Part shown: positions 42,946 to 50,032 of the stretch, one piece after another
How positions within the stretch are numbered: the first letter of the stretch is position 1
Layout of the letters: the number at the start of each line of letters is the position of its first letter
NCBI RefSeq assembly: GCF_029338355.1
Contig: NZ_CP119802.1
Coordinates: forward strand, 1,798,001-1,862,000
Length of the DNA stretch: 64,000 nucleotides
Reading direction: 5' to 3'
From: Halosegnis marinus
GTDB lineage: Archaea; Halobacteriota; Halobacteria; Halobacteriales; Haloarculaceae
Notes under the pieces: generated by a model
What the model was told of the DNA's origin: nothing
The model's database searches: none
The model's input: the letters and a program-made list of their open reading frames with translations, nothing else
Program-made: the position numbers and the translations under genes

Positions 42946-43200
42946 TCAGGCGTCGCCCTCCGACTGGCCCGGCTCGCCGACGGCCTCGGTCGGGAGCGAG
43001 CCGTACAGCTCCGATTCGAGTTCGCCGGCGTCCGCGAACCGCTCGCTCGGGCAGGCGCGCACCGCGTCGTCCAGGCCGACCTCGCCGTCGGCCAACAGGA
43101 GCGTCACGCCGTCGAACGCCGCGGCCGCGTCGGCCCGGGGGACGGGGTAGTCGAGCGTCGCGAGCAGGTCGGGCAGGTCGGTCAGTTTCCGCTCGGTCAT
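42946..43200 (-). CDS. DUF5789-like small protein
   Basis: The 84-residue acidic protein, with LPDLLATLDYPVPRADAAAAFDGVTL and LDDAVRACPSERFADAGELESELYGSLPTEAVGEPG, resembles the haloarchaeal DUF5789 family of unknown function. It lies between the two TFS genes on the same strand with its own TATA-like GCTATCTCC at about 43224-43232. No catalytic or zinc-binding residues are present (one Cys). Confidence 0.72.
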   Translation of the reverse strand: MTERKLTDLPDLLATLDYPVPRADAAAAFDGVTLLLADGEVGLDDAVRACPSERFADAGELESELYGSLPTEAVGEPGQSEGDA

Positions 43201-43251
43201 AGGCCGGAGTTCGCCGCGCGGGGAGATAGCTTCGACGGCGACCCCGGAGTG

Positions 43252-43569
43252 TCACGCCTCGCGCCACTTGTGGCCGCACGCGACGCAGGTGAACAGCCGG
43301 ACCTCGTAGGAGCCGCCCGGCTTCGGCATCGTCCCGTAGCGGGCGCGGTCGCCGTCGCAGTCCTCCGCGGGACAGTCCTTCGGGACGGCCTCGGCGTCCC
43401 CGTCGCCCTCCCCGACCGCCCGCGAGCGCTCGTCCGTGCGCTGGCCCTCCGTCGTCGTCATTCCCGACTCGTCGGCCGCGTCGCGGGGCGCCTCGTTGCC
43501 GCAGGCGCGACACGTCCACGTCCCGCCCTCGGCGTGCATCATGGAGTCGCACTCGTCACAGAACCGCAT
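43252..43569 (-). CDS. Divergent TFS paralogue without the acidic tip
   Basis: The 105-residue protein keeps both zinc ribbons (CDECDSMM...CRACGNEA; CPAEDCDGDRARYGT...LFTCVACGHKW). The loop that carries Asp-Glu in TFS reads PKPGGSYEV here, so the RNA-cleavage residues are lost. Sulfolobus TFS4, a paralogue lacking the acidic pair, inhibits RNA polymerase; this protein could act likewise, or only bind. The start is ATG 43569, supported by GCTTAAGTG at about 43593-43601 (minus) at -27; the in-frame upstream codons overlap that element. Divergent from the MFS gene. Confidence 0.86.
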   Translation of the reverse strand: MRFCDECDSMMHAEGGTWTCRACGNEAPRDAADESGMTTTEGQRTDERSRAVGEGDGDAEAVPKDCPAEDCDGDRARYGTMPKPGGSYEVRLFTCVACGHKWREA

Positions 43570-43681
43570 CGGTTCGAGTCCACCCGATTCCGACACTTAA
43601 GCGTTCGTACGGCGCGCCGACGCCGGCGGGAGGGGGCGGGTATCGGTCGATTCTTCACGGCGCCGGCCGTCGTTCGGGTAG

Positions 43682-45004
43682 ATGGTTCTCGGGACCGACA
43701 ACCGCGTCCTCGCGCTCGCGTTCGCCCGGATGGCGGACTCGCTCGGCAACTCCTTTCTCGTCATCGTCCTGCCGCTGTACATCGCCTCGGGGGAGATTTC
43801 GCTCGCGGGGTTGGAGGGGTTCTCCACCGAACTGCTCATCGGCGTCGTGCTGTCGCTGTTCGGCCTGCTGAACAGCTCGCTCCAGCCGTTCACCGGGCGG
43901 GCCTCCGACCGCGCCGGCCGCCGGAAGGTGTTCGTCCTCGCGGGGCTGGTCGTCTTCGGCATCGGCTCCTCTATCTACCCGTTCGTCACCTCCTACTGGG
44001 CCGTGCTCGGCGCGCGCGCCCTCCAGGGGGTCGGCGCGGCGCTGACGGTGCCCGTCACGCTCGCGCTGGTGAACGAGTACGCCGACGACGCCGGGCGGGG
44101 CAACAACTTCGGCATCTTCAACACCTTCAGACTCATCGGCTTCGGCTTCGGTCCCATCCTCGCGGGCCTGCTCATCACGGGCGGTATCGCCTCCGAGACG
44201 GTCGTCTCCTACGACGTGTTCGGCGCGACGGTGTCGGGGTTCGACGCCGCCTTCGCCGTCGCGGTGCTCGGCGCCGTCGTCGCGTTCGCGCTCGTCACCG
44301 TGCTCGTCTCCGACCCCGAGCGCGAGGAGGCCGACGCCAGTGACGACCTCTCCATCCGCGTCCGCGGCGAGGACCAGCTGTTCGACCCCGTCTTCGTCGT
44401 CGGCGTCGGCACCTTCTTCATGGCGACCGGCATCGCCGTCTTCGCCACGATACAGGAGGTCATCAACGCCCAGCTCTCGCAGGGGCCGTTCCTCTTCTCC
44501 GTCCAGTTCGCCGCCGTCGTCATCGCGAACGTCCTCTTTCAGGTGCCCATCGGCCGGGCCTCCGACCGGTACGGCCGCCGGCCGTTCCTCGTCGGCGGCT
44601 TCGCCCTGCTCGCGCCCTCGCTCGCGCTTCAGGGGTTCGTCCCGGAGATGGCGGCGGCGCTCCCCGCGACGGTCGCGGGCGTCGGCACCGGCTCGCTGTT
44701 GATGCTCGCCTTCCGGCTCCTGCAGGGCGTCTCGGTCGCGATGGTGTTCGCGCCCGGGCTCGCCGTCGCCGGCGACCTCGCCAAGAAGGGGCAGTCGGGG
44801 ACGACCCTGTCGGTGCTGACGACGGCGTTCGGCTTCGGCATCGCCGCCGGGCCGCTCGTCTCGGGCGTGCTCGTCACCATCGACTTCGCGCTGCCGTTCC
44901 TCGCCGTCGCCGTCCTCGCGGTCGCGGCGCTCGCGCTCACCTACTCGCAGGTGGCCGAGACCGCGCCCGCGCTGACCGGCGCGAGCGCCCCCGCCGACGA
45001 CTAG
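43682..45004 (+). CDS. MFS transporter
   Basis: The 440-residue membrane protein has about 12 hydrophobic helices. The loop 2-3 signature GRASDRAGRRKVFVLAG and its repeat GRASDRYGRRPFLVGGFAL mark the major facilitator superfamily; the charged linker PEREEADASDDLSIRVRGEDQL separates the two halves. It resembles drug/proton antiporters of the 12-helix type, but the substrate cannot be predicted. Its TAG shares CTAG (45001-45004) with the convergent exonuclease gene. Confidence 0.9.
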   Translation: MVLGTDNRVLALAFARMADSLGNSFLVIVLPLYIASGEISLAGLEGFSTELLIGVVLSLFGLLNSSLQPFTGRASDRAGRRKVFVLAGLVVFGIGSSIYPFVTSYWAVLGARALQGVGAALTVPVTLALVNEYADDAGRGNNFGIFNTFRLIGFGFGPILAGLLITGGIASETVVSYDVFGATVSGFDAAFAVAVLGAVVAFALVTVLVSDPEREEADASDDLSIRVRGEDQLFDPVFVVGVGTFFMATGIAVFATIQEVINAQLSQGPFLFSVQFAAVVIANVLFQVPIGRASDRYGRRPFLVGGFALLAPSLALQGFVPEMAAALPATVAGVGTGSLLMLAFRLLQGVSVAMVFAPGLAVAGDLAKKGQSGTTLSVLTTAFGFGIAAGPLVSGVLVTIDFALPFLAVAVLAVAALALTYSQVAETAPALTGASAPADD

Positions 45005-45657
45005 AAGACGCGCTCCGTGCCGGCGTACTCGGGGTCGAAGTCGCGACCCACGTCGGCGTAGTAGAGCGCGAGGTTGGCTTCGAGGTCGGTCACGAGGTAG
45101 TGGTCCACGACCGCGCCGAGTTCCTCCCCCGTGGGCGTCCCGAGCGCGTCGAGGTACGCGGGCCCGAGTTCCCGGCCGAACCGCACGTTCGTCAGCTCCG
45201 CGCCGCGCCACACCGTCCGCGCCGGCTCGATGCCGTAGCTCGACAGGCACGCCTCCAGCGAGGGGTAGTCCTCGCCCGCGGCGCTCGCGCGCACCCGACG
45301 TGGCACCATCAGGTCGAGGTGGTCGCCCGACTCGTGGAGCGCGACCGGGACGGGCTCGCGCCCGAGCGCGGCCATCCGCCCGTCGAGGTAGTCGAGGTCG
45401 TAGCCCGTGCCGTTGTACGAGACGAGCAGGTCCGCCCCGGCGTCCTCGACGGCCGCGACGCCCCGCTCGACCAGCGCGGCCTCGTCGTCCCCCTCGCGCC
45501 GGAGGACCGTGTACTCGGCCGCCCCGGCCGGCGACCCCGGCTCGTGGACGCCGACCCCGACCGCGACGACCTCCCCGTCGGCGGGGCGGACGGACGTGGT
45601 CTCGATGTCGAACGTCGCCACCCGGTCGTGGTCGCCGTCGCTGAAGTCGTACTGCAC
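45001..45657 (-). CDS. Predicted 3'-5' exonuclease, RNase H-like fold
   Basis: The 218-residue protein has Exo I VATFDIETTSV, Exo II LLVSYNGTGYDLDYLDGRM and an Exo III-like VVDHYLVTDLEANLALYY region, with the DHLDLMVPRR segment between them: the pattern of DEDD exonucleases of the RNase_H_2 type. Substrate (DNA or RNA) is not known. Start ATG 45657. Confidence 0.85.
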   Translation of the reverse strand: MQYDFSDGDHDRVATFDIETTSVRPADGEVVAVGVGVHEPGSPAGAAEYTVLRREGDDEAALVERGVAAVEDAGADLLVSYNGTGYDLDYLDGRMAALGREPVPVALHESGDHLDLMVPRRVRASAAGEDYPSLEACLSSYGIEPARTVWRGAELTNVRFGRELGPAYLDALGTPTGEELGAVVDHYLVTDLEANLALYYADVGRDFDPEYAGTERVF

Positions 45658-45718
45658 GGTCGTCGGGCGCCCGCGCCCGGAGTAAAAGCGTCGGTCGCGC
45701 GGCCGTCGCGCGCCCCGG

Positions 45719-46486
45719 CTACTCGAAGTCCGGCTCCCGGTCGTCGAGGAACGCGTTCATCCCCTCCTCCTGGTCCGGGGTGCCGAACAGCGACGACCAC
45801 GTCCGGCGCTCGAAGTCCAGCCCCTCGCGCTGGCCCATCTCGTGGGCCTGATTGATGGCCTCCTTCGCGGCGGCCATGGCGAACCGAGGCTTCTCGGCCA
45901 GCTCCGCCGCCATCTCCGCGACGTGGTCGTCGAGGTCGTCGTGGGCCACCACCTCGCCGACGAGGCCCTGCTCGTAGGCGTCGCTCGCGTCGATGCGGTC
46001 GCCGAACATGACCAGTCGCCGCGCCGTCGCGTCCCCGACGAGGCGGACCAGCCGCTGGGTGCCGCCCCACCCGGGCACGATGCCGAGGTCTATCTCCGTC
46101 TGGCCGATGACGGCCCGCTCGGAGGCGACCCGGAAGTCGCACGCGAGCGCGAGTTCACAGCCGCCGCCGAACGCGTAGCCGTTCACGGCCGCGATGACCG
46201 GCGCGGGGAACTCCTCGACGGCGTTCATGACGGCGTGGCCCGTCCGGCAGTACGCCTCGGCCTCGGCGACGCCCATCTCGGACATCCGCGAGATGTCCGC
46301 GCCGGCGACGAACGCCTTGTCGCCCGCGCCCGTGACGACGAGCGCCCGCGCGTCGCCGCGCGCCTCGTCCAGCGCGTCGCTCACGGCGTCCAGCGTCTCG
46401 CCGTTGAGGGCGTTGAGCCGCTCGGGTCGGTCGATTGTCAGGGTCGCCACGTCGCCGTCGAACGTCAGGTCAACCGTCTCGCTCAT
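45719..46486 (-). CDS. Enoyl-CoA hydratase/isomerase family protein
   Basis: The 255-residue crotonase has the oxyanion-hole segments GDKAFVAGADI and NGYAFGGGCELALACDFRVA and the catalytic Glu region QTEIDLGIVPGWGGTQRL (two Glu positions as in hydratases). It hydrates 2-enoyl-CoA esters in fatty-acid or amino-acid breakdown. No other beta-oxidation genes are nearby. Start ATG 46486; a glycoprotein-like lipoprotein gene is divergent 79 bp away. Confidence 0.9.
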   Translation of the reverse strand: MSETVDLTFDGDVATLTIDRPERLNALNGETLDAVSDALDEARGDARALVVTGAGDKAFVAGADISRMSEMGVAEAEAYCRTGHAVMNAVEEFPAPVIAAVNGYAFGGGCELALACDFRVASERAVIGQTEIDLGIVPGWGGTQRLVRLVGDATARRLVMFGDRIDASDAYEQGLVGEVVAHDDLDDHVAEMAAELAEKPRFAMAAAKEAINQAHEMGQREGLDFERRTWSSLFGTPDQEEGMNAFLDDREPDFE

Positions 46487-46565
46487 GGCCGGGGACTCGC
46501 GGCCCCGCGTCATAAGCCCGCGGGCGAGCCACGAGGCTTTTGCCGGCCCCGACCGCAGCCCGGGT

Positions 46566-47327
46566 ATGCGACGCCCCGTTCTCGCGCTCTGTCTCCTCGT
46601 CCTCCTCGCGGGCTGCTCGCTCGGCGGGACCGACCCCACGGCGACGCCCACGCCGACCGACGAACTCACCCCCGAGAACGCCCCGCCCGGCGTGACCGCC
46701 GACGACGGGACGCTCACGGACCCCGACGCCCTGCTCGCGGCCCACACCGCGCGGCTGAACGAGAGCGGCTTCGTCACCGAGGTGCGGGTGAACGCCACGC
46801 TCGTCAGGAACGGCGAGCCGACCGCCGTGCCGCGCCGACAGGTCGTCCGCGCGGAGGCGGGGCTGGTCGAGTACAACAACACTGTCCTCAATCCGGGCTC
46901 GCGGTTCGACGTGTGGGGCAACACGACGGTGCAGGCCGTCCGGCTGGAGGCCGGCGGCGGCGTCCGCTACGGCAGCGGCGAGCCGCAGGACGCGGCGACC
47001 CTCTCGGGCGAGAACCTCGTGTCGCGCTACCTCTCGGCCGGCGAGTGGACGGTGACGAACACGACGGTCGAGAACGGGACGACGCTCCACACCCTGCGCT
47101 CGACGGGGCTACCAGCGGACCCCGCCGCGGTCCCCGAGAACGCGACCGACGTGCGCGAGTACGGCGCGGTCGTGATAGTCGACGACGAGGGCCGGATACG
47201 CTACTTCGAGGCGCGGGGCGACTACACCGTCGACGGGTACGAGGGGTCGTTCCTCGTGCGCCAGCGGCTCGTTTCGACGGACGCCCCGGCCGTCGAGCGG
47301 CCGGCGTGGGTCGCCGAGGCGCTGTGA
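46566..47327 (+). CDS. Haloarchaeal lipoprotein (DUF7537-like)
   Basis: The 253-residue protein starts MRRPVLALCLLVLLAGCSLGG, a Sec-type signal with lipobox LAGC, then a Thr/Pro linker (DPTATPTPTDELTPENAPPG). The mature domain is beta-rich, has several potential N-glycosylation sequons (NAT, NNT, NTT, NGT) and YNNTVLNPGSRFDVWG; it resembles DUF7537 lipoproteins of haloarchaea. Function unknown; it should be anchored on the outer face of the membrane. Confidence 0.82.
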   Translation: MRRPVLALCLLVLLAGCSLGGTDPTATPTPTDELTPENAPPGVTADDGTLTDPDALLAAHTARLNESGFVTEVRVNATLVRNGEPTAVPRRQVVRAEAGLVEYNNTVLNPGSRFDVWGNTTVQAVRLEAGGGVRYGSGEPQDAATLSGENLVSRYLSAGEWTVTNTTVENGTTLHTLRSTGLPADPAAVPENATDVREYGAVVIVDDEGRIRYFEARGDYTVDGYEGSFLVRQRLVSTDAPAVERPAWVAEAL

Positions 47328-47374
47328 GCCGGGAGTGGCGGGACTTATAACCGACCGTCCCCCACGAGCGTGTA

Positions 47375-48433
47375 ATGCAGCGGGCGACGCCACAGGACTT
47401 CTCCCGGGTGCTCTCCTCGATGTGTACGGAGCCGCACCCCGACGCCCGAGCGGCGGCCGAGCGTTTCCTCGCCACCAACCCCGGCGACCCCGGCACCTAC
47501 GAGAGCGTCGCGGCGCTCGAACGGGAGGTCGTCGCGGGCCTCGGCGACCTCGCCTCGCTCGACGACGCCGCGGGCTACGTCACCTCCGGCGGGACGGAGG
47601 CGAACATCCAGGCCGTCCGCATCGGCCGGAACCGCGCGGCGACGCGCGACCCGAACTTCGTCGTTCCCGACTCCGCGCACTTCTCGTTCCGGAAGGCCGC
47701 GGACGTGCTCGGCGTCGAGATGCGCGTCGCCCCGACCGAGGACGGCGTCGCCGACCTCGACGGCGTCGCGGAACTGATAGACGACGACACGGTCGCCGTC
47801 GTCGGCGTCGCCGGCACCACCGAGTACGGGCGCGTGGACCCCGTGCCCGCGCTCGTGGACGTGGTCGAGGACGAGAACCCCGGCGCGCTCGTCCACGTGG
47901 ACGCGGCGTGGGGCGGCTTCGCGCTCCCCTTCGCCGACTACGCGTGGGACTTCGCGGACGCCGACATCGACACGATGACCATCGACCCGCACAAGATGGG
48001 GCAGGCGGTCGTGCCCGCCGGGGGGCTGTTGGCGCGCGGCCCGGAGCTGCTGGACGAACTGTCCATCGACACGCCGTACCTCGAATCCACCTCGCAGGTG
48101 ACGCTCACCGGGACGCGCTCTGGGGCGGGTGTGGCGAGCGCGGCCGCGGCGCTCGACGCGCTGTGGCCCGACGGCTACCGCGCCCAGTACGAGACGGCGA
48201 CGGCGAACGCCGAGTGGCTCTTCGACCGGCTCACCGACATGGGGTACCCCGTCGTCGAGCCGACGCTCCCGCTCGTCTCCGCGGACCTCGGGACCGAGCG
48301 CATCGAAGCGCTCCGCGAGGCGGGGTGGCGGCTCTCGCGCACGGAGGCCGGCGAGGCGCGGTTCGTGATGCAGCCGCACGTCACCCGCGAAACGCTCCGC
48401 TCCGTCGTCGCCGACCTCCGGCGACTGGAGTGA
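47375..48433 (+). CDS. mfnA: MfnA-type PLP decarboxylase (tyrosine/aspartate decarboxylase)
   Basis: The 352-residue group II PLP decarboxylase carries [13 protein letters not shown], the [19 protein letters not shown] segment, [12 protein letters not shown] and the PLP Lys in DPHKMGQA. In methanogens MfnA makes tyramine for methanofuran, but it also decarboxylates aspartate to beta-alanine; haloarchaea do not make methanofuran, so coenzyme A precursor synthesis is the likelier role. TTATAA at 47345-47350 places the start at ATG 47375. Confidence 0.9.
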   Translation: MQRATPQDFSRVLSSMCTEPHPDARAAAERFLATNPGDPGTYESVAALEREVVAGLGDLASLDDAAGYVTSGGTEANIQAVRIGRNRAATRDPNFVVPDSAHFSFRKAADVLGVEMRVAPTEDGVADLDGVAELIDDDTVAVVGVAGTTEYGRVDPVPALVDVVEDENPGALVHVDAAWGGFALPFADYAWDFADADIDTMTIDPHKMGQAVVPAGGLLARGPELLDELSIDTPYLESTSQVTLTGTRSGAGVASAAAALDALWPDGYRAQYETATANAEWLFDRLTDMGYPVVEPTLPLVSADLGTERIEALREAGWRLSRTEAGEARFVMQPHVTRETLRSVVADLRRLE

Positions 48434-48476
48434 CGCGAACGGTACGCTTAGGCCGGGGGCGGTCCACGCTCCGGTA

Positions 48477-49034
48477 GTGACCCCGCTCGACCTGCTGTTG
48501 GTCCAGCTCCCCGACATCCACGTCCTCGAGGAGGCCGTAACCGCCGCCCGCGGTCCCCTCGGCCTGGTCATCATCGCGGTGTACTCCTTCCTCATCGCGG
48601 TGGTCCTCCCCCTCCCCAGCGAGATAGTCCTCGCCGCGAACCTCGACCTCGGCATCCCCTACGCCGTCGAACTGACGCTCATCGTGCTCTGTTCGGGGCT
48701 GGGGAAGGCCGCGGGCTCCGTCGTCGCCCTCCGGGTCGGCAACGGCGTGAAGGAGTCCGGCCCGGTCATCGACCTGTTCAGGCGGCTGCCCGTGGACCTG
48801 GTGGCGTGGTCCGAGCGCAAGACCGTCGAACTCGCGCGGGCGTACGGCTACCTCGGCATGGCGGTCGCGCTCTCGGTCCCCTTCTTCCCCGACACCGTCT
48901 CAATCTACGCCTTCTCCGTGCTGGAGGAGGACTACGCGAAGTTCGCCGGCGCGGCGTTCGTCGGCTCCGTCGGCCGGCTCGTCGTCACCATCGTGCTGTT
49001 CGGCCTCGGCTTCACGCTTACCGGCACGCTGTAG
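48477..49034 (+). CDS. DedA/VTT family membrane protein
   Basis: The 185-residue protein starts at GTG 48477 and has four to five hydrophobic segments. VLPLPSEIVLAANLDLG and SGLGKAAGSVVALRVG (the conserved G-x-x-x-G region), with FFPDTVSIYAFSVLEEDY, match the DedA/SNARE-associated (VTT) fold. Such proteins act as lipid or ion transporters/scramblases. CGCTTAGG at about 48446-48453 is at -27. Confidence 0.82.
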   Translation: MTPLDLLLVQLPDIHVLEEAVTAARGPLGLVIIAVYSFLIAVVLPLPSEIVLAANLDLGIPYAVELTLIVLCSGLGKAAGSVVALRVGNGVKESGPVIDLFRRLPVDLVAWSERKTVELARAYGYLGMAVALSVPFFPDTVSIYAFSVLEEDYAKFAGAAFVGSVGRLVVTIVLFGLGFTLTGTL

Positions 49035-49084
49035 GCTACCACCCGGCAATAGCTGTTTATCTCCTCGCACGTCGATTCTCCCCC

Positions 49085-49771
49085 ATGGCGTACAGACGAC
49101 TCTCCAACAGCGTGGTAGTGGGCGCGGCCGTCGCGCTCGTGGGCCTCGTCCTGCTCGCGGACACGACCGGGACGTACGACACCGGGCGGCTGCTTCGGTA
49201 CGCGCCCGTGCTGTTCGTCCTCGCCGGGGCGTACGCGCTCGTCGCCTCCCGGTTCCGGAACTTCTTCGGGCCGGTGTTGCTCATCGTTGTCGCCAGCGCG
49301 GCACAGGCGGTGACGCTCGGCTACGCGACGGTCGGCGAGGTGCTCGCCCTCTGGCCCCTGCTGCTCGTCGCGTTCGGCGCGTCGCTCGCGGTCGGCACCT
49401 ACCGCGGCCGCGCCCGCACTCCGGGCACGGACGCCGCGTTCGTGAACGCGCTCGCCGTCTTCGGCGCGACGGAGAGACGTCCGGTCGGTACCGCCTTCCG
49501 CGGCGCGGACCTCGTCGCCGCGTTCGGCGGCGTCACGCTCGACCTGCGCGACGTGGAGCGACCGACCGACGGCCCCGTCCGCGTCTCGGCGACGGCCGTC
49601 TTCGGCGCGGCCGAGGTGATCGTCCCGCGCGGCTGGAACGTGGAGCTCGACGTGTTGCCCGTGCTGGGCGGCGTCGAGGACTCGCGCCGACGCGACCCGA
49701 CGGACCACGACGAGGTGGACCTCGTCGTCGACGGCTTCGTCGCGTTCGGCGGCGTCGAGCTCTCCGACTGA
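49085..49771 (+). CDS. LiaF-like membrane protein with cell-envelope response domain
   Basis: The 228-residue protein has four hydrophobic helices in its first half and a C-terminal beta-helix of short repeats (ALAVFGATERRPV; LVAAFGGVTLDLRDV; ATAVFGAAEVIVPRGWNVELDVLPVLGGVED), typical of LiaF/DUF2154 cell wall-active antibiotic response proteins. In bacteria LiaF modulates an envelope stress kinase; the archaeal role is unknown. TTTATC at about 49054-49059 is at -27 of ATG 49085. Confidence 0.82.
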   Translation: MAYRRLSNSVVVGAAVALVGLVLLADTTGTYDTGRLLRYAPVLFVLAGAYALVASRFRNFFGPVLLIVVASAAQAVTLGYATVGEVLALWPLLLVAFGASLAVGTYRGRARTPGTDAAFVNALAVFGATERRPVGTAFRGADLVAAFGGVTLDLRDVERPTDGPVRVSATAVFGAAEVIVPRGWNVELDVLPVLGGVEDSRRRDPTDHDEVDLVVDGFVAFGGVELSD

Positions 49772-49949
49772 GACGCGGTCGCACGCCGCGGCAACGCTTT
49801 TGTTCGGCCGCCGACTCGGGCCGGTGTGGCCCGGACGGCGGCCGCTCAGTTCTCGATGCGTCGGTAGCCGCCGCGCCCGGCGGAGCGTCCGGCCCCGTCC
49901 CCTCATACGGGATTCGGCCGGGCGCGAAGCCGGGTGCCCCCGCGCACCG

Positions 49950-50032
49950 TTTTCCGACCGACGACACCGACGCACGATGACGCACACGACCGAACCAGCG
50001 GGGTTTAGTCCCCGCCACGAGGAGGCACAGCC
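49950..50032 (+). promoter_or_regulatory. metG leader: TATA, hairpin and Shine-Dalgarno site
   Basis: The gap 49772-50032 contains no stable gene. Near its end are a TATA-like TTTTCC (49950-49955), a perfect inverted repeat GCGGGG-TTTAGT-CCCCGC (49998-50015), and a strong Shine-Dalgarno GAGGAGG (50019-50025) seven bases before the metG ATG. An in-frame-of-its-own 19-codon ORF starts at ATG 49977 and ends in ATGA overlapping metG. TTTAGT could also be the TATA for a leaderless metG mRNA, so two readings are possible. Confidence 0.45.
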
